From: Eumeta japonica
Lineage: Eukaryota; Arthropoda; Insecta; Lepidoptera; Psychidae
NCBI GenBank assembly: GCA_005406025.1
Contig: BGZK01000284.1
Span: 455,191 to 519,190, forward strand
DNA length: 64,000 nucleotides
Direction of reading: 5' to 3'
Below the pieces are notes generated by a model, which saw nothing but the letters and a program-made list of their open reading frames with translations, did no database searches and had not been told where the DNA came from. This document shows positions 46,831 to 58,738 of the stretch, piece by piece (the first letter of the stretch is position 1; the number at the start of each line of letters is the position of its first letter). A program made the translations under genes and the position numbers.

Positions 46831-48539
46831 AACATTGTCGAATTACGTGCACAACTTTTGATTAGTACTATTTTGTTTATTGCTTTAAAAGTTACTTGTA
46901 TAATTTTAGAGAATCAAGCTGTTATCTACCGATTAACAGGAAACAATACAAAGCATGACATATATTAAGTTCTTACATGTACAAGAGCGTGTAAGTTTAA
47001 TGGCGTTATTTATCTTAAACCCTGCACCCTGATACAGTTCCCTGTATTTAATGTATGGCGAGTGAAAATGTATCCTGCCATTTATTAGGGACCTGTGTTA
47101 GACTTTAACTGGATTGGTTGGCTATTTTATAAATATGCTATAAATTTTTCATTTTTCGATACAAAAATAAAGATTATAATTATTTTGTCCTTTTACAGTG
47201 AATATTAATTTTTAACTTTTCTTACCAAATTCACTCTTAGTGAAATGCCTAAAAGACGCTATTAAATTTAACTATGATTATTAAAAAAAAAGTTTTGTAC
47301 GTCTGTTATGAGTTAATAATCGACAACAAGTTACCTAAACTTTTTAGAATATCCTCAAAACCGTCTCCCTTTGCTTTGATATTTTATATTTTACATGTGA
47401 AACTTCACCATTTATTTCTATTATTACTATTTTTCCTTTAAAGCGGTATGATACCTCCAAATTTAATATATAAAAAACTATATTAAGTACATGTATCCGC
47501 AAACTATTTCAATAATATACACTAATAATACTTATGGACACATACAAACTATAATAACAGACAACTATCTGTTTTATTTTTAAGGTATAATGTGAAACCA
47601 TACAAACACTTTATAATAGATTAAGAACAGAAACGTTAAACCACGTTTTTGTGGTATCTTTCATGTCTAGAAATTTAGATATATTTTTTTTAAATTAGTA
47701 AGTTTTGTTATAATTCTTTAACTTAACAGCTCTCTTTATACCTTGTGTTTAACGTGATGTCGTCAGAAGTCGTGCAATTAATTCAAAATTCTTGTCAAAA
47801 TATAAAACAATAAAGGTCCAATACGTACTAATTCAAATACAAAATCTGCTAAGGGAACCCTCAAAGTGGATGGAACAACTAACGCCCGAAGCCACGCGAG
47901 ATAATCCCTCAATTTTCAGTGGATCCACTGATGGAAACTCGTTCCTAAATTTTTATTCATTTTACATTTTTATCCGAAGTACGTGTAAAAGTGAAGGTTA
48001 GTGTAAACGTTAGAATAATATTTTAAAGAATAATGCACGTGTCGATAAGCAAATAAAGTCGATCATTATATTCGTGCTGATGTGCTAACATTTTTTTATG
48101 TATGTTTTATAAATATTTTTTTATAGTACGTACAAAAAAACACCCGTGAACTACGAAGATGTAGACAGAAAATGATTTCAAAACCCATTTACAAATAACT
48201 GTAGGAAAACAAAACATTAATCATTTTTCTATAGAAAAGTGACCGTATGTTCTCCTCACACCGATAGCGATAATTCAAAACCGTTACGTATTTTCGCACA
48301 TCAAAAATAATCCACAGCCCCCGCATAAGGACCACGCAAATTTAGAACTGGAACACAATACGAAATGCATTCCGAAATTTTCCAAAATAAATACTCACTT
48401 CTCCCTCGATGCGGTGCATGTTATAAAAACACAAAAACACGTGCGTACGTCTGTCCTCGTGTCTCTAAGAGCGCGTACCCTTTTCGAAGTGCAAGTGATG
48501 TATTATATGTGAAAACACGGTGAAATAAAAATTGTCCCC
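46831..48539. other. AT-rich stretch, nothing recognised
   Basis: No gene or repeat family recognised. The 69-codon frame at 47792-48001 lacks any known motif. Confidence 0.45.
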
Positions 48540-48700
48540 TCTACCGCACCGCACGGCCGACCGCGACGGGGCGGGCAATCCGACTGGAGCCTACAGCGAT
48601 CTCGTCGTATGTTGCTCTCCTGAAAGATGAGAAATACCCGGCTGAAAATTTCAGGGTTTCCCCGCTCGGGTCGCGAATTCGGGCGGTTTCTGGGTAAAGG
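48540..48700. promoter_or_regulatory. GC-rich island next to a LINE insertion
   Basis: ctaccgcaccgcacggccga and cgacggggcgggcaatccga mark a CpG-rich block in AT-rich DNA. It is directly followed by the 3' end of a minus-strand LINE, so the insertion may have separated it from its right half. Function is inferred only from composition. Confidence 0.3.
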
Positions 48701-48711
48701 TATTTTTAATT

Positions 48712-49405
48712 GAAATCAAATCAAAATCAAAAATATCTTTATACATTTGAAATACGTGACTATGGCATTGTTTCGTTTCAACATTAACGCCCATTCCGAA
48801 TGCTGATTCATTTTTCGGTTTCGCTCAAAGATACGTGATAATAGACAATAAAACTAGCACAACCTTTGAAAAGTACATGAAACAGCCTGATAGCCGAGCA
48901 GTTCAGTCCCACGGGTTTTTTTCTTTAATATATTCAAATACGGCATAATAGTCCCTACCACACAACTTTTTTAATGAAACTTTAAAATTTATGAAATGGC
49001 AAAATTTTTAATTTCAATTGGGATCTTATTATAAAAGCGTACACATTGCCTCTTAAATATTTTGTTAACTTTGTTGAGTTCGGTTTTATGAGCAGCAAGG
49101 TCATTCTTATGTCTAATGTTAATATTATGAATGTTGCTACTTTTTGGAAGGAGTTTATATTTCTTTTGCCATATACGAGGTTTTCGTGTATGTATAGTGA
49201 CAGTTAAAATATTAATTTCTTTAATATTTTCTCTGAGAAATGCTGTTGGTCTCAAGCTATAAATAGCACGAATAGCCCGCTTCTGCAGTACAAAAGTTGT
49301 GTTTATGCCGGCTGTATGACCCCATAACAAAATTCCATCGGTCATGAGACTATGAAAGGAACTAAAATAAACTAGTCTCGCGGTGCTTTCATCTGTAAGC
49401 CACAT
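48712..49405 (-). mobile_element. Jockey-like LINE, C-terminal part plus 3' UTR, minus strand
   Basis: Minus-strand frame 49405-48989 (138 codons, open) is the C-terminal part of a LINE pol. It has a LTDESTARLVYFSSFHSLMT block, then GILLWG, VLQKRAIRAIY and HNINIRHKNDLA, and ends CVRFYNKIPIEIK. This is typical of an abundant lepidopteran LINE. The RT palm is absent (5' truncated). Downstream, to 48712, lies the 3' UTR, with (minus strand) gcattcggaatgggcgttaa and a terminus rich in tatttttgattttgatttga. The same 3' UTR recurs at 50400-51220. The last ~40 codons before the UTR are lost or frameshifted. Confidence 0.9.
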
Positions 49406-49504
49406 ATTACGAGATTAGCGAAAAGACTTGGTTCTGCAGCATATGCAGTCAAAAGGATTCGGCGACTTACAGATGAAAGTACCGCGAGACTAGTTTATTT
49501 CAGT
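49361..49504. repeat. 39-bp inverted repeat formed by the two LINE copies
   Basis: 49361-49399 and 49466-49504 are reverse-complementary with two mismatches by eye. Both encode the DESTARLVYF block. The spacer is 66 bases. Confidence 0.9.
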
Positions 49505-50590
49505 TTTTTAAGCTATTGCATAGCTTCTATCGCGGGCCTTGAGTGTGGAGACCGAATCTAGAAATTCCGTAACGAAAATAACCTAACACCCCCACTCCGA
49601 CCGGCACAGTGGTAATACTTTTTACTTTTGCCATCTATGGATGAATAGCTGAACTTTTAATGACTTTTTTGAAATATCACGCTTGTTGTATCGGCGTTAC
49701 TGCGCATGCGTAATCCCCCTCTTCGCCCCGCAATCTGGTGACTCATGCTTGCTTAGAGTTTTGGCGTTAGAGCACCTCTTCAAAAAAAATACTGCATATA
49801 TAAAATAAATAAATAATTATAATTGCATAAGTTGATAAAAAATACTATGCAATAGCTTTACCGCGGCAGTCCCCGAGTGCCACACGTGTTTTTTTCATAG
49901 TATTATGACCTATGGAATTTTGTTATGGTTATTTACGCAGCCGATATTAACACAATTTTCGTGCTGCGAAGCGAGGTATTCGTGCTGTTTATGATCAGGG
50001 CCAATGACATCTCAAAGAAAATTTAAAATTAATATCCTAACATTGGCATCACAATATATATACGAAACCTGGTATATGTCAAGAGAAATATAAAATCGTT
50101 CCATAAAAGGAGCGACATCCATAACAATAATACTAGACATAAGAATGATCTTGCTTCTCATAAGACTCATCTAAGTAAAGTTAATAAATCATTTAAGGGG
50201 ATGTGTGTGTGCTTTTATAATAAGATCCCAACTGAAATTCAAAATTTGCCATTTGCTGAGTTTAAACGTTTCGTTAAAAGAAAGTTATATGGCAAGGGCT
50301 ATTATACCGTATTGGAATATCTTAATGAAAAATGCCCCTGGGATTGAGCTGCTCACCTATCAGGTTATTTCATATTATTTTTAAATTTCAACTAAATTAT
50401 AAATTACTAAATCCTTTTTATTGATGAGTAAAAAGAGCAAACTTTGAGTTTCTTGCCCATTCTTCTCTCGGTGAATCAGCATTTAGAATGGGCGGTAATG
50501 TCAGAGAAACAATTTATTAATGACGTATTTCAAGTGTAATTTCATTACCTACAGAAATAAAGATATTTTGATTTGATTTTATTTGAAAAG
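49407..50590 (+). mobile_element. Same LINE family, plus strand, head-to-head, with 3' UTR
   Basis: Plus-strand frame from 49407 reads ITRLAKRLGSAAYAVKRIRR, then LTDESTARLVYFS, and is broken at 49509 by an insertion. It resumes at 49892 with HSIMTYGILLW. Homology then continues with several frameshifts (NILTLASQYIYETW, then in other frames the HNNNTRHKNDLASHK-like and FYNKIPTEIQNLP-like blocks) to a stop near 50345. The 3' UTR runs to 50590, with agcatttagaatgggcggta and gattttgatttgattttatttg-like ends. It lies head to head with the minus copy, with only one base between them. Confidence 0.85.
49510..49888. mobile_element. 379-bp insertion in the plus-strand LINE
   Basis: The LINE frame stops at cagtttttt (49501-49509) and resumes at tttttttcatag (49889 on), so the T-run could be a target duplication. 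The insert starts aagctattgcatag (49510-49523), and its exact reverse complement ctatgcaatagctt lies at 49845-49858, 30 bases from the right end. Interior words include gcgggccttgagtgtggaga, ccgaatctagaaattccgta and gttactgcgcatgcgtaatc. I believe this sequence is a common moth repeat, but cannot give its class. No coding capacity. Confidence 0.6.
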
Positions 50591-50611
50591 ATATATATAT
50601 ATATATATATC

Positions 50612-50709
<98 letters not shown>

Positions 50710-50809
50710 TTTCAAATAAAATCAAATCAACAATTATTAATAACGTTATTTCAAGTGTAATTTCATTACCTACGAAATAAGATATTTTTTGATTTGATTT
50801 TATTTGAAA

Positions 50810-50894
<85 letters not shown>

Positions 50895-51153
50895 ATATCT
50901 TCAAATAAAATCAAATCAAAATATCTTTATTTCGTAGTAATAAATACACTGAAAATACGTCATTAATAAATTCGTTTCGACATTACCGCCCATTCTAAAT
51001 GCTGATTCACAGAGATATATATATATATATATATATCTTTTCAAATAAAATCAAATCAAAAATATCTTTATTTCGTAGGTAATGAAATTACACTTGAAAT
51101 ACGTCATTAATAAATTCGTTTCGACATTACCGCCCATTCTAAATGCTAATTCA

Positions 51154-51184
<31 letters not shown>

Positions 51185-51230
51185 CTTTTCAAATAAAATC
51201 AAATCAAAAATATCTTTATATATATATCCT
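50591..51230. repeat. Palindromic cluster of LINE 3' ends joined by (AT)n tracts
   Basis: After the LINE terminus come an (AT)n tract (50591-50707), a minus-oriented terminus stub (50708-50730), a plus-oriented piece (50731-50812), an (AT)n tract (50813-50899), a minus piece (50900-51016), an (AT)n tract, another minus piece (51038-51161), an (AT)n tract, and a last minus stub (51185-51220). Minus pieces begin tcttttcaaataaaatcaaa and end taaatgctgattcacagag. Runs of Ile-Tyr codons in all frames come from the AT repeats. Confidence 0.9.
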
Positions 51231-54200
51231 TTTAAATATCGTATAGAATTCTATAGCAAAATAAATAATCATATATTGAAAGTAGACATACTTTTGTAAT
51301 GAAAATTATCGTTTGCAATGAACTACTTTCAACTCATGACTTTTTAACAATTGATTGCAAAAGCTCAATCAAGCTTGATAGACGATTGCGATAAATATTC
51401 TTATAAACAAATTAGAATAATCCATGACTTCTATAGATATATTAGAATAGTCTGTCTTTATGTTTCTTCTGTATTGTGTGCTTTCACATTAAACTTCATC
51501 GACCTACCATGCTTGCAAAAGTCGTAGTACTTGTAAATTAATTCATTTTTATAAAGATTACTCTTACAATTGTTATTAATTTACTCATATCATACAATAA
51601 ACTATATTAAATATTACTCTATAAATCTTCAAAATATTGAAAATAAATCAACCCACCAAACATAAATTGCAAAACTGATCTTTTAAATTAGGGCATCACT
51701 TTTTTTATTCACCTTTCAAATTTCTATATTAGAAAACTATTCATTTTACATAAATCAGTTAGCACTACTTGGTAAACGAGAACCGTACATGAAGTTTCAA
51801 GCAAGTGCGGCTCATCTGACGAGCCTTCTGTAAACTATGAATGGCTCCTAATCTTTCAAACGAGAAAATAAACTTTACAGCTTTTGCTGAAAAGATCTTA
51901 GTGATGCATAGGAAAATTTCTTAAAAATGTAAAGGGTGTCTGATATCTGTCTTATATTATCATTTGCACTGCAAATCGCAATCAGTTCATCGGGTCCATG
52001 CGAGATGAAATGGCACATGCTAAACGATTTTTTTTGCGTTTCACACATAGAGTCATGATTGTAATATAGGGCAGTTGTCGTATCGTTAGTGGCTTTCAAA
52101 AACAGCTTATTACTATTGAACGGAAATGAGGTAAAAAGGAAAAGGTACGACGGAAGTAACAAATTGCAGCGTTTACTTGTTTAGGAACTTTTTTTGGGTT
52201 TAAGATAAAAAAGATTCCACTGAAAGTAATCGTCGAATATAAACTAGAGGATGTATTTGAAGTTCTGTACTTTTTCGTGAATCTAAAAATAAACATGAAA
52301 TTTTTATAGAAAGCGTATCATTGTAACTTCTAAGGATGAGAGCCAGTTAATAGAAATATAATGTATGACTGTGGATTTATGAAATTCATTTATATGATAT
52401 TTTTCGACGTCTTTTTTCACAAAGTATTAGGTTTTGAAAGAAATTTAATGTGGTATTACGTTTTTGTAAAATATAATAATATATATGCAAAGTTTTCTCA
52501 GACTAAATTAAACCGTTTTGGATTGTGAGTGAGTTCTGTAATTCAAAACTTCTTTTGGTTTTGAATCGCACGTAACTTAGTATTTGAGGCCGAGTCGTTT
52601 CCTATGAAGTAAATATTATGTATTTTGTCTATATCGTGTATGTTGTTCTACAATTTCTATATTCGAGGAAAATTTTCATTCGAACCCATTGGAGCAGATG
52701 ATAGGGCACCGGTTTTCTAGGGTAGTGATGACGTCACTTGACATCTACTATATATAGGGGAATGACATTACAGAAATGTTATACCTGTAAAAAACGCAAT
52801 GGCGCGGCTTCCTAAAAAGCGTTCTCTGATAAAGTCAAATATGCCATTGCACATTTTTACGGATATAAACAGTTTATGGACGTTTCTTCAATAGCGGTGA
52901 AATAATTATTGGAAAACAACCTCTAACTGAAGTAGTGAAGATGAAGAAATTGTAATAAATTTTATATTAACTCAATAGTTGTTATATCAGAGAGTTACAA
53001 CTGAAAAAGTTGGCTAAAACAAAATCGTAGTGGGCATTCGGGGAGCATTTGAATAACATTTTAGAAACATTTCAAAGAAGACGTACCATTTATTCAGTCG
53101 TTTAACAAATTTTTTGCTTACAGATTACTTATCTTTCGTATATTTTCATCGATCCTCTCACGTGTCGCCATAATTAAGGGGTTTAAATTTGGCGTTTTTT
53201 TTTTCAACTTTTAATTTTCTTTCTTTTAACTTTTAACGTTCGTCACATCACGACTGGTACGCGACGACACCGCGTTCTCAGGAGACCGGAACTTCGGCCT
53301 TCGATTGTCGAGTAGTGCCAGTCTCAAGAGAAAGATTTTGTTCTCGTTGTAAAATATGTTTGTATCCTTATCCCGGCATAAAACTGGAGTGACGTGAAAT
53401 TAACGTGACAGAGAACTTAAAAATCACGCCCCAAAGCATAACGTACTTTTCACCAGATAAGTTTCTTTAATCAGTCTACAGTGCTACCAAATGACATACT
53501 CGATCACTTGTATTAGCGCCTACTTCAGCCTACGACACTTTAATTTTGATTTCTAATAATAGGGTGTTATTTTTCGATAATTAACTGCTAATTGTTAAAG
53601 TTAAAAACTAAACATGTCACAATATCGGTAATTGTGAAGATATTGTGATTTGTGACATTAAATATAACGTAACAAATGCCTATGTAAATTACTTTAGTTA
53701 ATCATCAATTTTAAAGTTAAAACAATGTATTTTGGGACGTTTACAATGCACTATTGCACTATTGTTAACAAGAGTTTGGAGCACACTGCTGTATATAACA
53801 TAAGTATGAATTTCATGGGAAACTTGTAAAGAAAACATAAATACATAAAATATAGTCTAGTCTACCCTGATTGAAATATTTTTTTAAATTCTGTAATATT
53901 CTCTATTTATCTAAGCGTACTGCCTCATAGAAACGCTTCATTTTTCCTTGTTAAAGTCTAGTACCCTGAAAAACGATTAATCTCTATGTAATTAAACTTT
54001 AGGTAAGCCCAATTTTTTTTGTTACTTAATTTAAGAAAACAAAATAATGCTTATATTCACAAATAGTATTTTATGTATTATCGTTTATAAAATTTAAATT
54101 TATTAAAGTGAATTCAAGTTTTTGTTTCTTTATTAAGTGTCTTGATATTTTAATTGTGAGAAGCTTAGAATATTAGAAATTCTAGAATTAATAACTACAT

Positions 54201-54696
54201 AAACTTATAAAGAGGAGGTTCTCTCGCTGCTCTTTTCACCAAGATTTTCTGTGTATTTTACTTAGATAAGAATTCAATATATTTATATGAGCCAATAATA
54301 TTTCACAACAGTATTACATTTTTTTTATTTTTTAAAAAGTAACTCAAAATCAAAGAGAGATTTTCAAGTTCATTAATACTGTTAACTTTTTAGATGAGAG
54401 TCACATAAAATTAGTTAGATGCTTTTAAGCATTTAAATAGTTTTATTTAGGTAGTTTATGTATTTTAAATTGTGAGAACTGCTTCTGTTTTATTTTATTT
54501 ATTTAAATTATAATATATCTTTTATAATTTTTTTATTTAAAAAACAAAGCAAACTAGAAAATTATTTTATTTAAAGAAATTAATGCATTAATGAAAAAGG
54601 AAATAAAAAATTCAAACTTTTAGAAAAAAAACCTTATCAACTGATACCCGGATTATCCATACCTTTATTTTAAGATTCAATCAAACACGATTCATA
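51231..54696. other. Long AT-rich stretch, nothing firm
   Basis: 52720-53060 has a TGACGTCA, a tatatataggg and weakly protein-like plus-strand segments in changing frames that could be a decayed transposase, but nothing is identifiable. 53250-53330 is GC-richer, with gactggtac and gtgccagtc as imperfect inverted ends. An imperfect stem, tcacaatatc with gatattgtga, lies at 53617-53648. Confidence 0.4.
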
Positions 54697-55410
54697 AAAA
54701 AAACCGGACAAGTGGTAATAGGAATCGCACCCCGAGCGTTCCGTACAAAATTAATTATGTATGTAGATTTTTCATCCAATAAAAGTCTAGATAGTTTTTA
54801 TCTATTTTTGGTACCGATACTGGAGAGATATTGGCCCCGGGGATTACAAAACTTTAGCTTTTTAAATGGTTCTTTTCGATTTTTTTAAATATCCTCATTT
54901 TTGAAAATATCGGATATTTAAAAAAATCAAAAAATTTTATCTCATACATTAATCTAAATTACGGTCCATACTCCAATTGCAAATGTAAGTTAGTAATCAC
55001 ATTTTTTAGAAGATATAACTATAAATTAACGATTTTCAGATATTTCCTTTTATTTGTGGTATAAGATCTTTTTACTTAGCAAATTTCACTATTTTGGGTC
55101 AATAGGAACTACCTTATAACTTTTAATTCTCGTGCAAGTGTAAAAAAATACGACATAAGCGGTTGTACCTTTTTAATTAACTTGTTGTTGAATTGATTTA
55201 AAATTGAAATAAAATTATTTCAGTTTTTTGGGATTGAGTTTTTCAACATCAAGGGATTCCAGTTCTGAGTGTTTGATTTTAATTTCAACTTGATACCTCC
55301 ACGCGTTCCTAAGAAAAAGAGTCTTGAGAGACAGACAGACAACAAAGTGATCCTACGGACAACGTTGGGTTTTTTCTTCTTTTGGGAATTACGGAAACCT
55401 AATACTCCTT
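54697..55410 (+). mobile_element. GGTTCCGTAC-type dispersed element, near full length
   Basis: The 5' end reads aaaaccggacaagtggtaat, then ccccgagcgttccgtacaaa. The 3' part has cttgatacctccacgcgttc, ctaagaaaaagagtcttgag, acagacagacaacaaagtga and tcctacggacaacgttgggt, ending gaattacggaaaccta. The order and spacing match a well-known lepidopteran repeat whose end has ATCCTATAAGGGTTCCGTTT. The minus-strand frame over its right end (55414-55220) recurs in many predicted moth proteins as a repeat artefact. Class uncertain. Confidence 0.65.
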
Positions 55411-55739
55411 TCAATGAGATTATACATTAATTCATGCTTCAACAGCAACTCTTAATATTAAATAGGATACGTTTTAATAGTCACGTTATCGTTGTTTCTA
55501 TTCACGTTTCTAAAGACACCCACGGAAATATTTATTTGTCTATAAAATAGGTGTGAAAGATTTCTATTAACTGAGTTTTTTTTTTTAATAGATAAGGATT
55601 CAGCACCACTTCACACGGACAGAACGATGGGAGTACAGATTGATAGCAACATTTGCAACTGTACAAGATACATAGATCAAAAGAATATATCTAGTGAATT
55701 TTATTTTTACTCTCAAATTTGAACCTATTTCGGGGTAAA
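55411..55739. other. AT-rich spacer
   Basis: No recognised feature. Confidence 0.5.
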
Positions 55740-56000
55740 TTCTCGTCGATGGCCGCCCAGTGGAGCGAAGATCTTGCGGATGAGAGCGCCTGCGCGGTAG
55801 CGCTCCCCTTCCCGCCGTTTTTCCCTTTCCCTCCTCCCGCCGCCCTCCGCCATCACACTTCGGAGGCTGTAAGTTGAAGGCTGCAATTGCCTGTGATGAA
55901 TTAAAACTTAATTTTCGGTTGCATAGGACAGCATGCTGACATTGCAGTGGCCCATCGATAGCCTTTGAAATACCATTAAATCGGCCACAGATGTTAAAAA
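55740..56000. promoter_or_regulatory. GC-rich island and adjoining complex sequence
   Basis: A pyrimidine- and CpG-rich block (tagcgctccccttcccgccg, then ctcctcccgccgccctccgc) is followed by non-repetitive sequence with aattaaaacttaattttcgg and tggcccatcgatagcctttg, containing homeodomain-like AATTA words and an ATCGAT. This combination suggests host regulatory DNA. No transposon marks. Confidence 0.35.
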
Positions 56001-58672
56001 TCTTTAGTTCTTAGTGTGAAGGTATTCAATTTCCATTAATAAAAATAAAATATTTGTATGGCATATCAGGATATTGCAACCTTAATAATTTTTTTTCTAT
56101 AAATAAGAAAAATAACATTTCATTTACGATCTACGCGCGAGATATATATATAATGTGTGTGTGTTTTGTGTATTTTTTCGTGTGTGGGTGTTTATTTGCC
56201 GTTTTAACAATGGTTGGTAGTTATGCTAGAATTCGATAGATAACGCTACAGTCAAGTTACTAAGGTGGCAAATTGGAAATCTTGGTGGAAGAGATATCAA
56301 TTTTTGTCAAAAAATACAAAATATATGAATATGATCGTTAATAAACCTGTTTTTCACGTTATTGATTTTAATTTGTCAGTTGGCGTTACACGGCTTATTA
56401 ACTTTTATGACAGAAAGAAAAAATTCAACATACCTCTTTTAAAACAGAGATTCACATTTAACATGCAAATTGGACAGATTAAACCTCCAAATTTTCTGCG
56501 TAAATTAATCTATAAAAACACATGAAAATGAAATTTGTTTTTATAAATTATTTTTTTTATTATTATTATAACCAAAAAAAAAGAAGATTTGTCATGTACG
56601 ACTTTTATAAATAAACAAAGGCGTTTGGATTTTAATATGCAGTACCGCGAGGGGCGCGTGAATCAATGTAATCCATTTCACAATTTATGTTAATTTAATG
56701 CCGAAGAAGATAACTCATCAAATGTAGATGATAGTACTTAGATAGCATTGTTAATATTTTCTATTTATTAACAAAGACGATTCACATTTATACAATATTT
56801 CCGCGTGACTAATAAAAAATCCTTTAAGTATTTTGCAAAATTGGCAAAATTGTAATACTGTAACTATAATTACCGCAAAAAGATTTGCTTGGCCAGCCAA
56901 TACACATTATATTGCGAGAAAACAAATACTAAATAATATTTGTTCTCTCTCAATATTTAATACGTCCGAACATACTTAAATATCCTAGAGAAAATACATA
57001 TTGTTTAATCTTCAGCACTTTCCATGATAGGTTTCTGCAACTGTGATGGAAACTAACTTTCAAATATAAGCCTATCTAAGTACGTACAAAAGTATTAAAA
57101 CAGCAACCTAGAGTTTACTTAAAACTTATATGTATAACGATGAATAAAACCTACAGTTTTACTTGTAAATATTTTTATTTAGTAAACGAGTATGCGAGTC
57201 ATCGGAGTATAGGTGATCACCGCCACCAATTGACTCCAACAGTCCTAGAGGAGTCACTGGTGCGGTGCCGTGACTATATACTACGGTACGTTTTCAACCA
57301 TACCTTTTGAAGGAATGATTAAATTGATAGAGAAAAGAAGAGAATTTGAATAAAGCGGTAATGATAAGGTACGACAGTATTACAAGCGCATGGTTTGTGA
57401 GTTTTCGACAGTGTTTTGCGAGACAATGTTTTGAACGAGTGTCCTAGTCGCTACAAAAATGTAAATGATTTTTAAGTTTGCTGCGAAAACTTTTCCTATT
57501 ATTATATGAATTTTCCAGAAAAAATTGTCGTACTGTATTGTGGTATGGTGAGTAGCCACCATCGGTGGGCCAACTACCAAATTGTTGCTAAAATTGTTAA
57601 GTTTTTTTAACTTCTGTCTGAAATCTATGTGCATGCAGTTGGAGAGTGGGCCAACGGAACTCTCGTTTACTGAACGAAATGTAAAAACAGAACCTGCTGC
57701 TCCACATCTATATTCTTTGGGAATGTTGTATCTCACCTGTCGAACCGGTCCATTTTCGTGCTATAGCCGAATTGTGCACAAAGATGGTATATGTTTTATT
57801 AATATTAACTATATGCTTTAATAAAGATAATATATTTTGTTAATATTACTTATATGCCTTAACAAAGACAATATGTTTATTATGTGTAGAAAGTTTGAAA
57901 AATACATTTTAATATTATGTAAATCACAATAAAATCTTCTTAATCTAACCTTTATACAGTCTGGTTTCATAGTTATTATTATTGATTTTTTTTTCTTGAT
58001 ATTTTTAGTCATGTATAATAAACATTTCACAATTTTAATAATAGCCTGGATAAAATATGGTAATCATTACAAATAAACTGAAATTATTTAACGTATACTA
58101 TGTATAGGTTTAATGCATAAATACATGTTTTTAAACTTTAATGCGTGTTGATGAGTTCACATGTTCCTATTCCATTAAGCCTTTTCACTTCCAGGTTGTT
58201 TTTCTTAACGATCAGACTATTTTCTACGCCCGTACTTTTCAAGTTTCGAGTTTTATTGTCGATTAACCTTTAAATTGGATATCCACCAGGCGGGTTTGAA
58301 TTCATTTCATACGCAGTGCCAAAGACGCATCTAATGACCACCATTTTGGATCACGGTTACGGCTGTCACACTCGCTGCTCGCTACGCGTTGAAAGAAGGT
58401 CTTAGTGCAACACCTTAAGAATTATGGAAATCTAACATCTCTTTTGAGAGCCAATATCTAAAAAAAAAGGTATTGATTGATATATACAATACGTTTCTTT
58501 GATTGGCTCAACGACGTAAAAATACCGACCAATATCTTATATTTTTTTCATTGCTTTTATCGTATATATAAGTGCATATGAAATCACTGCAGATAATCAT
58601 TAAAACTTCTACACGTTGAAGTTTGTATTATTTTATTGAAGTGAAACTACTAATGTGACTTCCAACAAGGTT
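56001..58672. other. AT-rich stretch, nothing firm
   Basis: 57360-57800 holds overlapping frames on both strands (118 codons minus, 79 codons plus) in less AT-rich sequence. No domain is recognisable. The 86-codon frame at 56265-56525 is basic and also unmatched. Confidence 0.4.
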
Positions 58673-58738
58673 GCGTTAAACGTTTAACGCTACCATGGAG
58701 GAGGTATGAAAGCACTGTTACGTTAAACGTTCAACGCT
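58673..58738. repeat. Duplicated 18-bp palindrome
   Basis: gcgttaaacgtttaacgc (58673-58690) is a perfect palindrome. A second version, acgttaaacgttcaacgc (58720-58737), lies 47 bases on. In both cases a G-rich segment follows (taccatggaggagg, tcctggggaggggg), so the unit is duplicated in tandem. Confidence 0.85.

Noticed and set aside
50583..50914. Ile-Tyr repeat proteins on both strands
   Set aside because: Translation of AT microsatellite tracts.
52728..52750. TGACGTCA followed by TATATATAGGG as a possible promoter
   Set aside because: No supported gene downstream. The plus-strand segments that follow are broken and unrecognisable.
56265..56525. 86-codon basic frame
   Set aside because: No homologue recognised, AT-driven Lys/Asn/Phe composition, no splice or promoter support.
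57380..57821. 118-codon minus frame overlapping a 79-codon plus frame
   Set aside because: Both frames cannot be judged without homologues. Neither has a recognisable motif, and the sequence may be an old unnamed repeat.
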